A DNA stretch of 64,000 nt from Franconibacter helveticus LMG 23732 (GTDB taxonomy: Bacteria; Pseudomonadota; Gammaproteobacteria; Enterobacterales; Enterobacteriaceae): positions 287,104-351,103 of the forward strand of contig NZ_AWFX01000057.1 in NCBI RefSeq assembly GCF_000463115.2, read 5' to 3'. Below, in pieces: positions 15,532-25,727 of this stretch. The first letter of the stretch is position 1. Each line of letters opens with the position of its first letter. The notes below the pieces were generated by a model. It saw only the letters and a list, made by a program, of their open reading frames with translations. It did no database searches and was not told where the DNA came from. Made by a program: the position numbers and the translations under genes.

Positions 15532-17649
15532 TTGTATCTGTTTGAAAGCCTGAATCAGCTGATTCAACAATACCTGCCGCAGGACCAGATTAAGCGCCTG
15601 CAGCAGGCTTATCTCGTTGCACGTGACGCTCACGAGGGTCAGGCACGTTCAAGCGGTGAACCCTACATCACGCATCCGGTAGCGGTGGCATGCATTCTGG
15701 CCGAGATGAAACTCGACTATGAAACGCTCATGGCCGCGCTACTGCATGACGTGATTGAAGATACGCCCGCCACCTATCAGGACATGGAGCAGCTGTTCGG
15801 CAAAAGCGTAGCTGAACTGGTAGAGGGCGTCTCTAAGCTCGATAAGCTTAAATTCCGCGATAAGAAAGAGGCGCAGGCCGAAAACTTTCGCAAGATGATT
15901 ATGGCGATGGTGCAGGATATCCGCGTCATTCTCATCAAACTTGCCGACCGCACGCATAACATGCGCACGCTGGGCTCTTTACGCCCCGATAAGCGTCGTC
16001 GTATCGCCCGTGAAACCCTTGAAATTTACAGTCCGCTGGCTCACCGTCTCGGTATTCATCACCTGAAGACAGAGCTGGAAGAGCTCGGTTTTGAAGCGCT
16101 TTACCCCAACCGCTATCGCGTCATTAAAGAGGTCGTGAAAGCAGCGCGCGGCAACCGCAAAGAGATGATTCAGAAAATCCTCTCTGAAATTGAAGGGCGT
16201 TTACAGGAAGCGGGGATCCCATGCCGCGTTAGCGGTCGTGAAAAGCACCTCTATTCCATCTACTGCAAGATGGTGCTCAAAGAACAGCGTTTCCACTCCA
16301 TCATGGATATTTACGCGTTTCGCGTTATCGTCAGGGATGTGGATACCTGTTATCGCGTGCTTGGCCAGATGCACAGCCTTTATAAGCCGCGTCCGGGGCG
16401 CATGAAAGATTACATTGCCATCCCGAAAGCGAACGGCTACCAGTCCCTGCATACTTCCATGATTGGTCCGCACGGCGTGCCGGTGGAAGTGCAAATCCGC
16501 ACGGAAGATATGGATCAGATGGCGGAAATGGGTGTCGCGGCGCACTGGGCTTATAAAGAGCGCAACGAAAGCAGCACGACGGCGCAAATCCGCGCGCAGC
16601 GCTGGATGCAAAGCCTGCTGGAGCTACAGCAGAGCGCAGGCAGCTCCTTTGAATTTATCGAAAGCGTTAAATCCGATCTCTTCCCGGATGAAATTTACGT
16701 TTTCACCCCGGAAGGCCGTATCGTCGAACTGCCCGCCGGCGCGACGCCTGTTGATTTCGCCTACGCGGTACATACCGATATCGGCCATGCCTGCGTCGGT
16801 GCGCGCGTTGACCGTCAGCCTTATCCGCTTTCCCAATCGCTCTCCAGCGGGCAGACGGTGGAAATTATCACCGCGCCGGGCGCCCGGCCTAATGCAGCCT
16901 GGCTGAACTTTGTCGTGAGTTCAAAAGCGCGCGCCAAAATCCGCCAGATGCTGAAAAACCTCAAGCGCGACGATTCGGTAAGCCTGGGACGTCGCCTGCT
17001 TAACCATGCGCTTGGCGGCAGCCGCAAGCTTGCCGAAATTCCGCAAGAGAACATTCAGCGCGAGCTGGAGCGCATGAAGCTCGCCACGCTTGATGATTTG
17101 CTGGCGGAAATTGGCCTTGGCAACGCCATGAGCGTGGTAGTGGCGAAAAACCTTCTGCAAGGCGAGGCCTCTGCATCCGGGCCGCAAAGCAGTTCCACAA
17201 GCCACAGCCATCTGCCGATTAAAGGCGCAGACGGCGTACTTATCACCTTTGCGAAATGCTGCCGTCCTATCCCTGGCGACCCGATTGTCGCCCACGTCAG
17301 CCCCGGCAAAGGGCTGGTGATCCACCATGAATCCTGCCGAAACATTCGCGGTTACCAGAAAGAGCCGGAAAAATTCATGGCGGTTGAGTGGGATAAAGAG
17401 ACCGAGCAGGAATTTATCACCGAAATTAAGGTGGATATGTTTAACCACCAGGGCGCGCTGGCAAATCTGACAGCGGCGATTAACACGGCTGGCAGCAATA
17501 TCCAGAGCCTGAACACCGAAGAGAAAGATGGTCGCGTTTATAGCGCATTCATTCGCCTGACCGCGCGCGACCGCATCCATCTGGCAAATATTATGCGTAA
17601 AATCCGCGTGATGCCGGATGTGATCAAAGTTAACCGCAACAGAAACTAG
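15532..17649 (+). CDS. spoT: bifunctional (p)ppGpp synthetase / hydrolase SpoT
   Basis: SpoT degrades, and weakly makes, the stringent alarmone (p)ppGpp. The 705-residue protein starts at TTG 15532, the same unusual start used in E. coli. The N-terminal HD hydrolase motif HDVIED (His72-Asp73) is intact. A synthetase-like domain follows (DIYAFRVIVRD, GYQSLHTSMIGPHG), then a TGS domain (IYVFTPEGRIVELPAGATP), a conserved Cys-containing TFAKCCRPIPGD segment and a C-terminal ACT domain. It is cotranscribed with rpoZ and trmH. Confidence 0.97.
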   Translation: MYLFESLNQLIQQYLPQDQIKRLQQAYLVARDAHEGQARSSGEPYITHPVAVACILAEMKLDYETLMAALLHDVIEDTPATYQDMEQLFGKSVAELVEGVSKLDKLKFRDKKEAQAENFRKMIMAMVQDIRVILIKLADRTHNMRTLGSLRPDKRRRIARETLEIYSPLAHRLGIHHLKTELEELGFEALYPNRYRVIKEVVKAARGNRKEMIQKILSEIEGRLQEAGIPCRVSGREKHLYSIYCKMVLKEQRFHSIMDIYAFRVIVRDVDTCYRVLGQMHSLYKPRPGRMKDYIAIPKANGYQSLHTSMIGPHGVPVEVQIRTEDMDQMAEMGVAAHWAYKERNESSTTAQIRAQRWMQSLLELQQSAGSSFEFIESVKSDLFPDEIYVFTPEGRIVELPAGATPVDFAYAVHTDIGHACVGARVDRQPYPLSQSLSSGQTVEIITAPGARPNAAWLNFVVSSKARAKIRQMLKNLKRDDSVSLGRRLLNHALGGSRKLAEIPQENIQRELERMKLATLDDLLAEIGLGNAMSVVVAKNLLQGEASASGPQSSSTSHSHLPIKGADGVLITFAKCCRPIPGDPIVAHVSPGKGLVIHHESCRNIRGYQKEPEKFMAVEWDKETEQEFITEIKVDMFNHQGALANLTAAINTAGSNIQSLNTEEKDGRVYSAFIRLTARDRIHLANIMRKIRVMPDVIKVNRNRN

Positions 17650-17653
17650 CGTT

Positions 17654-18343
17654 ATGAATCCACAGCGTTACGCGCGAATCCGTGAAATGCTTGCCCGCCG
17701 TCAGCCAGACCTGACGGTTTGCATGGAGCAGGTGCATAAACCTCATAACGTCTCGGCGATTATCCGCACGGCAGATGCAGTTGGCGTACACGAAGTGCAT
17801 GCCGTCTGGCCCGGCAACCGCATGCGTACAATGGCTTCCTCAGCGGCTGGCAGCAATAGCTGGGTGGAAGTAAAAACGCACCGCACTATTGGCGATGCGG
17901 TCAGCCTGCTCAAAGCGCAAGGCATGCAGGTTCTCGCCACCCATCTTTCTGATAAAGCAGTCGATTTTCGCGAAATTGACTATACCCGCCCGACCTGCAT
18001 TCTGATGGGTCAGGAAAAAACCGGCATCACGCAGGAAGCGCTGGCCCTGGCCGACCGGGACATCATCATTCCGATGATCGGCATGGTGCAATCGCTCAAC
18101 GTTTCCGTCGCGTCCGCATTGATTCTCTACGAGGCGCAGCGCCAGCGGCAAAATGCCGGCATGTACGAGCGGGAAAACAGCACGCTTTCCCTGGCTGAGC
18201 AGCAGCGCCTGCTTTTTGAAGGCGGTTATCCGGTGCTGGCGAGAGTGGCGAAGCGTAAAGGCTTGCCCTACCCCTCTGTGGATCAGAATGGCGAAATTGA
18301 AGCCGATGCGGGCTGGTGGGCAACAATGCAGGCTGCGGAGTAA
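17654..18343 (+). CDS. trmH: tRNA (Gm18) 2'-O-methyltransferase
   Basis: TrmH (SpoU family) methylates the 2'-OH of guanosine 18 in the D-loop of certain tRNAs. The 229 residues contain the three SPOUT motifs: NVSAIIRTADAVG, ILMGQEKTGIT and IPMIGMVQSLNVSVASAL, which form the trefoil-knot AdoMet site. It starts 4 bases after the spoT stop and ends 3 bases before recG. Confidence 0.97.
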   Translation: MNPQRYARIREMLARRQPDLTVCMEQVHKPHNVSAIIRTADAVGVHEVHAVWPGNRMRTMASSAAGSNSWVEVKTHRTIGDAVSLLKAQGMQVLATHLSDKAVDFREIDYTRPTCILMGQEKTGITQEALALADRDIIIPMIGMVQSLNVSVASALILYEAQRQRQNAGMYERENSTLSLAEQQRLLFEGGYPVLARVAKRKGLPYPSVDQNGEIEADAGWWATMQAAE

Positions 18344-18346
18344 ATC

Positions 18347-20428
18347 ATGAAAGGCCGCCTGCTGGATGCGGTTCCGCTCAGCTCGCTTACCGGCGTAGGG
18401 GCCAGCCAGAGCGCCAGGCTGGCGAAACTTGGCCTGCATACCGTTCAGGATCTGCTCTTCCATTTCCCGCTCCGTTACGAAGACCGCACTCAACTTTCCA
18501 CCATTAGCGACCTGCTGCCTGGCGTTTATGCCACGGTAGAAGCCGAAGTGCTGAACTGTAACGTTGTCTTTGGCCGTAAACGCATGATGGTGTGCCAGCT
18601 TAGCGACGGCACCGGCGTATTGACGCTGCGTTTTTTCAACTTCAACCCCGGTATGAAAAATAACCTGGCGCACGGGCGCAGGGTACTGGCCTACGGCGAG
18701 GTAAAACGCGGGCAGTTTGGCGCGGAGATGATACACCCTGAATACCGTGTGCAGGGGGATCTGGAAACCACTGAATTGCAGGAAACGCTGACGCCGGTTT
18801 ATCCCACAACCGAAGGCGTTCGCCAGGCCACGCTTCGCAAGCTGACAGACCAGGCGCTGGAAGTGCTGGAAACCTGCCCGGTGGCCGAACTGCTGCCTGC
18901 CGAACTGTCGCAAGGCTTAATGAGCCTGCCAGAAGCCATCCGCACGCTGCACCGCCCGCCGCCTTCGCTACAGCTGGCCGATCTCGAAAGCGGCAAGCAT
19001 CCGGCGCAGCGGCGCTTAATTTTAGAAGAACTGCTGGCGCATAACCTGAGCATGCTGGCGCTGCGGGCGGGCGCGCAACGCTATCGTGCCTTGCCGCTTG
19101 ATGCCAAAGAAACCTTAAAGGCTCAATTCCTTCGCGCGCTGCCGTTTAAGCCCACCGCGGCCCAGGCGCGCGTAACGGCGGAAATAGAACATGACATGGC
19201 GCTGGATATTCCCATGATGCGCCTGGTGCAGGGAGACGTCGGCTCCGGTAAAACGCTGGTGGCCGCTCTTGCCGCATTACGCGCTATCGCGCATGGCCAG
19301 CAGGTGGCGATGATGGCGCCCACCGAGCTTCTCGCCGAACAACATGCCAATAATTTCCGCGCCTGGTTTGAACCGCTTGGCATTCAGGTTGGCTGGCTTG
19401 CCGGTAAGCAGAAAGGGAAGGCGCGCCAGGCGCAGCAGGAGGCCATCGCCAGCGGTCAGGTCGCGATGGTCGTCGGCACGCACGCTATTTTCCAGGAGCA
19501 CGTGCAGTTTAAAAACCTCGCGCTGGTCATTATTGATGAGCAGCATCGTTTTGGCGTGCATCAGCGCCTCGCGCTGTGGGAAAAAGGTCAGCAGCAGGGC
19601 TTTCACCCGCATCAGCTTATTATGACCGCGACGCCTATCCCGCGAACGCTGGCGATGACGGCATACGCGGATCTCGATACCTCGGTGATAGACGAACTGC
19701 CGCCCGGCCGTACGCCAGTGACAACCGTCGCCATCCCCGATACGCGCCGCGGCGATATTATCGACCGGGTGCGGCACGCCTGCACTCAAGAAGGCCGCCA
19801 GGCTTACTGGGTCTGTACGCTGATTGAAGAGTCGGAACTGCTTGAGGCTCAGGCTGCCGAGGCGACGTGGGAAGAGCTGAAAGCAGCGTTGCCGGAACTC
19901 AAGGTAGCACTGGTGCATGGCCGCATGAAACCCGCAGAAAAACAGGCAGTCATGCAGGCGTTTAAGCAGGGCGAAACGCATTTGCTGGTAGCAACAACGG
20001 TGATAGAGGTGGGAGTTGATGTGCCTAACGCCAGCCTGATGATCATTGAAAACCCGGAGCGGCTGGGCCTTGCGCAGCTTCATCAGCTTCGTGGCCGCGT
20101 AGGCCGCGGCGCTGTCGCCTCGCATTGCGTTTTACTCTACAAATCTCCTCTCTCTAAAACAGCGCAACTACGCTTGCAGGTGCTTCGCGACAGTAATGAT
20201 GGCTTTGTGATTGCGCAAAAAGATCTGGAAATCCGCGGCCCGGGCGAGCTGTTGGGCACGCGCCAGACCGGCAACGCCGAATTCAAAGTAGCCGATCTGC
20301 TGCGCGACCAGGCACTGATCCCCGAAGTACAGCGCGTTGCGCGCCACATTCACGAGCGTTATCCAGCCCAGGCAGCCGCTCTGATTGAACGCTGGATGCC
20401 GGAAACAGAACGCTATTCCAATGCGTAA
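18347..20428 (+). CDS. recG: ATP-dependent DNA helicase RecG
   Basis: RecG is a superfamily 2 helicase that remodels stalled forks and branched DNA. The 693-residue protein shows the wedge domain at the N-terminus, then Walker A GDVGSGKT, the DEQH box in IIDEQHRFGV, TATPIPRTLAMT (motif III) and the C-terminal RGRVGRG motif VI. It matches E. coli in length. In E. coli gltS lies on the other side, while here a fimbrial operon follows. Confidence 0.98.
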   Translation: MKGRLLDAVPLSSLTGVGASQSARLAKLGLHTVQDLLFHFPLRYEDRTQLSTISDLLPGVYATVEAEVLNCNVVFGRKRMMVCQLSDGTGVLTLRFFNFNPGMKNNLAHGRRVLAYGEVKRGQFGAEMIHPEYRVQGDLETTELQETLTPVYPTTEGVRQATLRKLTDQALEVLETCPVAELLPAELSQGLMSLPEAIRTLHRPPPSLQLADLESGKHPAQRRLILEELLAHNLSMLALRAGAQRYRALPLDAKETLKAQFLRALPFKPTAAQARVTAEIEHDMALDIPMMRLVQGDVGSGKTLVAALAALRAIAHGQQVAMMAPTELLAEQHANNFRAWFEPLGIQVGWLAGKQKGKARQAQQEAIASGQVAMVVGTHAIFQEHVQFKNLALVIIDEQHRFGVHQRLALWEKGQQQGFHPHQLIMTATPIPRTLAMTAYADLDTSVIDELPPGRTPVTTVAIPDTRRGDIIDRVRHACTQEGRQAYWVCTLIEESELLEAQAAEATWEELKAALPELKVALVHGRMKPAEKQAVMQAFKQGETHLLVATTVIEVGVDVPNASLMIIENPERLGLAQLHQLRGRVGRGAVASHCVLLYKSPLSKTAQLRLQVLRDSNDGFVIAQKDLEIRGPGELLGTRQTGNAEFKVADLLRDQALIPEVQRVARHIHERYPAQAAALIERWMPETERYSNA

Positions 20429-20807
20429 GCAAAAACTTACAATTTTTTATAAGTCAAAATAGTATTCGCGCCATCAATCGTTTGTAACTCATCACTTCTT
20501 ATAAAATCCAAATAACAAATATTACTAACGCGCATTATTTCTTTTAAAAATACCAGCCCACCTTCCAGCGCTAATAACCGGGCGCTATTCCTAATAATTT
20601 TAAAAATATATTCGGCTATTCATAGCACAAGTATAAACCATGTTAATTAATAGCATTTCATAGGGCATTTTTCCCTCTCACGCCCTATTTGATAAGGTAT
20701 TCGTGCATCGTTATGATCCATTTCCGCCAGGTTTTTAAGATTGTAGAAAAAAACTCACTGGCGAAATGGCATTAATGGCAGGAAAAAAGTTTAAAGGGAC
20801 ATCTGAA
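20429..20807. other. AT-rich gap upstream of the fimbrial operon
   Basis: These 379 bases hold no gene that I can support. The DNA is visibly AT-rich, with many A and T runs, as is common upstream of horizontally acquired fimbrial operons (often H-NS targets). The promoter of the first subunit gene should be here, but I cannot fix a single -35/-10 pair. I see no phase-switch inverted repeats or recombinase gene. Confidence 0.5.
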
Positions 20808-21356
20808 ATGAAAAAACGAGTCTTAGCTATTGCGCTGTGCGGCTTATTTATAGCCAATGCGGCGCAGGCAGTAGATGTAACAAGGTCGTTAACAATAGTA
20901 GGGAAAGTAACGAAAAAGCTTCGCAGCGCCAATGCGGATTGCTCGGTTGAGCTGGAACATAGTCAGCTGGATTTAGGCAGACACTATCTTCCATCGTTAC
21001 CGCTTCAGTCCGTCACGGTACCTAAATCAAATATTCTGTATCCAAATTCAGCTCGTCTGGTTGGAAGTTGCACTAACGCTTCAGGCGGCGCGATGGCGAT
21101 TAAATTCATGGGTACAGCGGATTCAAACTTCGGCAACGCCTTTGTTAACGCATCAACCAGCAATACCGCTGCAAAAGGTGTTGGCGTACAGGTTTATAGC
21201 ACCAACCGCACTATCATTAAACCTAATGTTGATACCGTACCGGCGTTAAATCAGAAATATCCATTTTATGTCGCCATGATCCAGTTAAGAGGCGCAGCAG
21301 CCCCTACGGCCGGGTCAGTACAAACGTCTATAACGGTTCAGGTAGAACGCCTCTAA
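20808..21356 (+). CDS. fimbrial subunit (chaperone-usher pilin)
   Basis: A 182-residue secreted protein: the signal peptide MKKRVLAIALCGLFIANAAQA is followed by a mature domain with one cysteine pair (Cys in NADCSVEL and in LVGSCTN) and the C-terminal IEVERL-like ending (TVQVERL) seen in pilins that undergo donor-strand exchange. The start at 20808 has AAAGGGA 8 bases upstream; the frame from 20766 is longer but lacks a signal at its N-terminus. It is a paralogue of the last gene of the operon (25728-26249), sharing the mature start DVxxxLxxVGxV and the ending. Whether this one is a minor or major subunit is unknown. Confidence 0.88.
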   Translation: MKKRVLAIALCGLFIANAAQAVDVTRSLTIVGKVTKKLRSANADCSVELEHSQLDLGRHYLPSLPLQSVTVPKSNILYPNSARLVGSCTNASGGAMAIKFMGTADSNFGNAFVNASTSNTAAKGVGVQVYSTNRTIIKPNVDTVPALNQKYPFYVAMIQLRGAAAPTAGSVQTSITVQVERL

Positions 21357-21457
21357 TCTTAATTCTTATTAACAAACCTGGTTTATTAATAAGTTATTAG
21401 CGGCCCCACACCAGGTGTAATGACATTAACGAGCATTTTATTTTTGTGGAATTTGCA

Positions 21458-22165
21458 ATGAAAAAACTATTCCTGACGGTAATGATGAGTGCGGCTTTTT
21501 GGTCAGGAATGTCCAATGCAGCACTGATGCTTAGCGCAGATCGCCTTGTTTATAATGAAAAAGAGGGTGATGCCTCTGTTACCGTTCGCAGTGATGAAGA
21601 TCGCGCCTATTTAGTGCAGTCCTGGCTTGACGCGGGCGACAGCGCTGTGAAAAAAGATTTGCCGTTTGTTGTTACACCTCCGCTTTTTCGCCTTGCGCCT
21701 AAAAGCGATAACGTCATCCGCGTCGTTTATTTAGGTAAAGGATTGCCCACCGACAGAGAAAGTCTTTTTTGGCTGGATGTGAAGGGCGTGCCGGGCCTGA
21801 ATGATGAAGAAACCAAAATCGAAAGCCGCATGGTGCTGGCTATCAATAACCGCATTAAATTTTTCTTTCGTCCCGCAGGCTTAGAGGGCACGCCGGATGA
21901 GGCGGTCAAAAAATTACACTGGATACGCTCCGGTAATAACGTGACGGCGAAAAACGATACTCCCTTTAACCTGGTACTGAACAAGATTGTTATTGATAAA
22001 GAATCGGTACCTGTTTCCGTGGTCACGAATAATACCGTCATTCCAGCGTTTGGCTCAAAAACCTACACGCTGAAGCATAAGCCTGCGAGCGGCTCCGCCG
22101 TGGAATGGGATGCGGTTAATGACGCTGGCGCAACCTCTGAGCCTTTATCACAGCCTCTCGAGTAA
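21458..22165 (+). CDS. periplasmic fimbrial chaperone (PapD family)
   Basis: A 235-residue chaperone with signal peptide MKKLFLTVMMSAAFWSGMSNA. The N-terminal immunoglobulin-like domain carries ALMLSADRLVYNEKEGD and FVVTPPLFRLAPKSDNVIR, and NNRIKFFFRP is the family hallmark. Such chaperones fold subunits by donor-strand complementation and deliver them to the usher. The short segment before the G1 strand suggests the FGS type (inference). A GTGGA lies 7 bases before ATG 21458. Confidence 0.92.
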   Translation: MKKLFLTVMMSAAFWSGMSNAALMLSADRLVYNEKEGDASVTVRSDEDRAYLVQSWLDAGDSAVKKDLPFVVTPPLFRLAPKSDNVIRVVYLGKGLPTDRESLFWLDVKGVPGLNDEETKIESRMVLAINNRIKFFFRPAGLEGTPDEAVKKLHWIRSGNNVTAKNDTPFNLVLNKIVIDKESVPVSVVTNNTVIPAFGSKTYTLKHKPASGSAVEWDAVNDAGATSEPLSQPLE

Positions 22166-22178
22166 ATAACAGGGCAGT

Positions 22179-24641
22179 ATGCGCGACACAAGGATTACGT
22201 GGCTCGCTTCATTTGTCGCGTCGGTACTCTTTTCTCGTACGGCGGTAGCGGGAGAATATTTTGACCCTGGATTGCTTCAGTCAGTAAACGGTAACGCGAC
22301 GATTAGCGATACCACACTGTTGAGCCAGGGTTATCAGCCACCGGGCACCTATATGGTGCACATTGACGTCAATGGCGCCGAGACGATGACCAGTAACGTT
22401 CGGTTTGAACTGGATAAAGAGAAACGGCTGGTGCCGTGCCTCTCTTTTAGTAACTATCAAAAGCTGGGAGTGGATATGAGCAAAGTAAACTCAAAAGCTG
22501 AAGATAACGAGCTAAAAAAAGCCTGCGCGCCGATGGAAGAGCAGGTCCCGGGCACAAAAACCAGTTTTGATTTTTCCAAACTCAACCTGAGCGTCAATAT
22601 TCCCCAGACGGTGCTGCGCGATGAAACCTTAACAGGCGTTCCGCAAGAAGAGTGGGATGATGGGCTGCCCGCGCTCTTCAACACCTATCAGCTTTCCGGC
22701 CAGCAATATATCAAGCGCAGCGGAAATGTAACCGATTCCCTTTACGCCAACCTGAGGAATGGGCTGAACCTTGGCCGCTGGCGCTATCGCAATAACGCGA
22801 CGTTGAACAAGGACAGCGGCTGGCAGAACATCACCAACTATGTCGAAACGGCTATCCGTGCGCTAAAAAGCGAGCTGTCGGTGGGCGACGCCAGTACCTC
22901 TGGCAACGTTTTTGATGCGCTGCTGATCCGCGGCGTACAGCTCAATTCCGATGATGACATGATTCCGGATCAGCTCACCGGTTTTGCGCCTGTTATTCGC
23001 GGCATTGCTAAAAGTAATGCCCGGGTAAGGGTGCGCAGCAACGGTTACACGATTTACGAACGCTCCGTGCCGCCAGGCCCATTCGTGATTAGCGATCTGT
23101 CTTCGGTTTCGAGCGGCGGCAAGCTGGATGTGGTGATAACGGAAGCGGATGGTTCAGAAACGCATAATACGGTGAGCTACTCCAGCGTGCCGCAGTTGCT
23201 GCGCACCTGGCAGTTAAAATACACGCTGGCGGCTGGTCGTTATATTTCTACCGCCGATGGACTGGAAAAAGAGCCCAACCTGCTTCAGGCCGCACTCTCA
23301 TGGGGTTTGCCGTTAAATACCACTGTCTACGGCGGCAGCCAGTATCACGAGATGTTTAAAGCGTTTAGCGTTGGCGTCGGGCTGGATATGCTGCGTCTTG
23401 GCGGCGTGGCGCTTGATATTACGCGCAGCAAATACCGGCACGACACTACGGCTGAACAAACAGGCGACATGGTGCGTTTGACCTACCGTAATACGATTGC
23501 GGAAACAGATACGCAGATCCAGCTCGATAACCACTATTACTTTCGTAATTACCAGTCGTTCAGCGACTGGGCGGACACCACCACGCTTGACAACCTTAAC
23601 CGTAAACGCCGGGAATATAACCTGACGATTAACCAACCGGTAACGGACGGGCACAGCTTCTATACCACGCTTAACCGGACAGAAAACAACGATAATACGG
23701 TTTCACGCATGTGGCAGTTTGGCTGGAATGGCGCGTGGAAAACCGTCAGCTTTTCGCTTGCTTACAGCATGACGCGCAATGAAAGCGCGCCGCAATGGGA
23801 TAAGCAGCTGTCGATAACGCTGTCGGTGCCTTTTAACGAAGCTTTCCCGCGGGTGCAGCCCATGGTCACCTATACCGGCACTTCTGGACTTAAGGGCGAT
23901 CTTTCAAACCAGTTGGGCGTCAACGGCCGGGTTGGCGACAATGACAATCTAAGCTGGAACGGCAACCTGTCTTATCTTTCCCAACCCGATCAAAGCGACA
24001 CGACGTCCTCTTCGCTGGGAATTAACTATCGCGGGCGGTACGGCGATATGGATGCTACCTGGAATGCCGATCGCAACCAGTACGTTTCATGGAGCGCGTC
24101 CGGCAGCCTTTTGGCCCATCGTCACGGCATCACCGCCGGAAAATATTTTAACAACGGCGCCGCGCTGGTGGCGATCCCTGGTCATAAGGATGTACCGCTG
24201 AATAACGGACAGAACATTATGACCGACGCTAACGGTTATACCATCGTGCCGGATATACGGCCTTACCATCGCAACCCATTGAGCATTGATATGCGTAGAG
24301 CCAGCAAGGCGCTGGATTTCGCCAGCACTTCTACGCATGTTGTGCCGACAAAAGACGCCATCGTGCTTGCGCAGTTTAAAGCGATATCCGGCCGTAAAGC
24401 GGTGGCGACCTTAAATTACCATGGCAAAACGCTGCCTTTTGGCGCCCGGGCCAAAATCGACGATAGCGATGCCGTTTATTACGTCGGCGATGGCGGGCAA
24501 GTGTATCTGAACGCCGCGCCAGATAAGGGCGTATTGCATGTTAAATGGGGAGACAATGAAACGTGTTCCGCTCCCTTTACGTTACCGCAAAAAGAGCAGG
24601 AAAAATTGCCGGTAGCTATTATCACACTTGAGTGTCAGTAA
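22179..24641 (+). CDS. outer-membrane fimbrial usher (FimD/PapC family)
   Basis: An 820-residue usher that assembles and extrudes the pilus across the outer membrane. After the signal peptide come the N-terminal periplasmic domain (EYFDPGLLQSVNG), the 24-stranded barrel with plug and middle domain (RGIAKSNARVRVRSNGYTIY, VPPGPFVISDL), and the C-terminal domains with the final Cys in ETCSAPFTLP and LECQ. It begins 13 bases after the chaperone gene with AGGG as ribosome-binding site. Its end abuts the adhesin gene. A normal length for the family. Confidence 0.94.
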   Translation: MRDTRITWLASFVASVLFSRTAVAGEYFDPGLLQSVNGNATISDTTLLSQGYQPPGTYMVHIDVNGAETMTSNVRFELDKEKRLVPCLSFSNYQKLGVDMSKVNSKAEDNELKKACAPMEEQVPGTKTSFDFSKLNLSVNIPQTVLRDETLTGVPQEEWDDGLPALFNTYQLSGQQYIKRSGNVTDSLYANLRNGLNLGRWRYRNNATLNKDSGWQNITNYVETAIRALKSELSVGDASTSGNVFDALLIRGVQLNSDDDMIPDQLTGFAPVIRGIAKSNARVRVRSNGYTIYERSVPPGPFVISDLSSVSSGGKLDVVITEADGSETHNTVSYSSVPQLLRTWQLKYTLAAGRYISTADGLEKEPNLLQAALSWGLPLNTTVYGGSQYHEMFKAFSVGVGLDMLRLGGVALDITRSKYRHDTTAEQTGDMVRLTYRNTIAETDTQIQLDNHYYFRNYQSFSDWADTTTLDNLNRKRREYNLTINQPVTDGHSFYTTLNRTENNDNTVSRMWQFGWNGAWKTVSFSLAYSMTRNESAPQWDKQLSITLSVPFNEAFPRVQPMVTYTGTSGLKGDLSNQLGVNGRVGDNDNLSWNGNLSYLSQPDQSDTTSSSLGINYRGRYGDMDATWNADRNQYVSWSASGSLLAHRHGITAGKYFNNGAALVAIPGHKDVPLNNGQNIMTDANGYTIVPDIRPYHRNPLSIDMRRASKALDFASTSTHVVPTKDAIVLAQFKAISGRKAVATLNYHGKTLPFGARAKIDDSDAVYYVGDGGQVYLNAAPDKGVLHVKWGDNETCSAPFTLPQKEQEKLPVAIITLECQ

Positions 24642-24643
24642 AA

Positions 24644-25627
24644 ATGAAAAAGAACTCTCGCCTGTTGCAGACAATCCTGCCTGGAATCGCCTTAATGGGC
24701 GCAGCCTTTTATGCCATGGCGGATGGCTGCCAGAAAACAGCACGTTCAGAGCCGCTTAACCTGACAGTGCCATTAACCGTAAAGCTGCCGGATAATACCG
24801 GCCAGGCACCCACGGGCACGGTGCTTTTTAAAAAAGAGGCCTCGCTGGCGCAACTGACGGGCATTCATGAAACGGTTAGCGAAGCGTGTCTGGAGGCAAT
24901 AAGAAAAACGCTAACCGGCCGTATTTCCACATCGCAGCGGGGGCAGAATATTTACGCCACTGAAATACCTGGATTAGGTATACGTATTACCGTTATCTAT
25001 GATAAACCGGGCGCGGCACATCAGGAGTGGGTTTTACCTTTTAGCGAGACACTAAATAACATTACACATCAACCCGTCTCCACGGAAGATATAAGTTTCA
25101 GAATCGAAGTAATTAAAACAGGAGATTTCACGCAGAGCAGCACGGCTACTTTCAGCGCGCCGTCTCTGGTTTCTTTTAATGATAATTCGCTGGTCGTTAA
25201 TCTGGCTTTAACGGTACTGGCCGCGCAGGCCCATTGCGCTATCCAGATGATAACGCCGCAGGTTACTCTGCCGCCTGTTGAAGACAGCGCATTAATGCGC
25301 CAGGCGACGCAACCCGCTTATCCGGTAGGCGTAAACCTTCAATGTATGAATACCCGAAAGGCCAGCATTAATATTGAAGGAATTAATAATGCCAATTTCC
25401 CGTCAGTTTTTTCAAATGTACAGACAGGAAATGCAGCACAAAATGTAGGAATAGAGATGTTATATAACGGTAGTGTACTAATGCCGCATAATCCGCTGGA
25501 AATTACACTGCCTTCACAGCAAAATACATTTCCTCTACCGCTGGCGGTACGTTATGCAGCAACAGGAAAAGAAATTAAAGCGGGCAAAGTAAAATCGCAA
25601 ATTACGCTACGAATAACTTATCTTTAG
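24644..25627 (+). CDS. two-domain fimbrial tip adhesin candidate
   Basis: A 327-residue secreted protein (signal peptide ending near AFYAMADGCQ). Its length, almost twice that of the pilins, and the two cysteine-containing regions suggest an N-terminal receptor-binding domain and a C-terminal pilin domain (AHCAIQMITPQVTL, LQCMNTRKAS, ending in ITLRITYL). This is the layout of FimH-like tip adhesins. It follows the usher directly, the adhesin position in several operons (for example F17 A-D-C-G). No lectin family is recognisable to me and the ligand is unknown. A GTG at 24632 inside the usher is an alternative start. Confidence 0.8.
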   Translation: MKKNSRLLQTILPGIALMGAAFYAMADGCQKTARSEPLNLTVPLTVKLPDNTGQAPTGTVLFKKEASLAQLTGIHETVSEACLEAIRKTLTGRISTSQRGQNIYATEIPGLGIRITVIYDKPGAAHQEWVLPFSETLNNITHQPVSTEDISFRIEVIKTGDFTQSSTATFSAPSLVSFNDNSLVVNLALTVLAAQAHCAIQMITPQVTLPPVEDSALMRQATQPAYPVGVNLQCMNTRKASINIEGINNANFPSVFSNVQTGNAAQNVGIEMLYNGSVLMPHNPLEITLPSQQNTFPLPLAVRYAATGKEIKAGKVKSQITLRITYL

Positions 25628-25727
25628 AAGTGGAAACATAAAAAAATATGGAAGCATAATCACGCCATTTATCTGGCAGAGTGTGCTTCACCTATTTTAT
25701 TTCAAGGAATATTTAAAGGATTATATT

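Noticed and set aside
17840..18913. 357-codon open frame antisense to trmH/recG
   Set aside because: Spans two well-supported genes on the other strand and resembles no known protein.
20429..20807. Search for an invertible promoter (fim-switch type) before the fimbrial operon
   Set aside because: I found no matching inverted repeats and no recombinase gene nearby.
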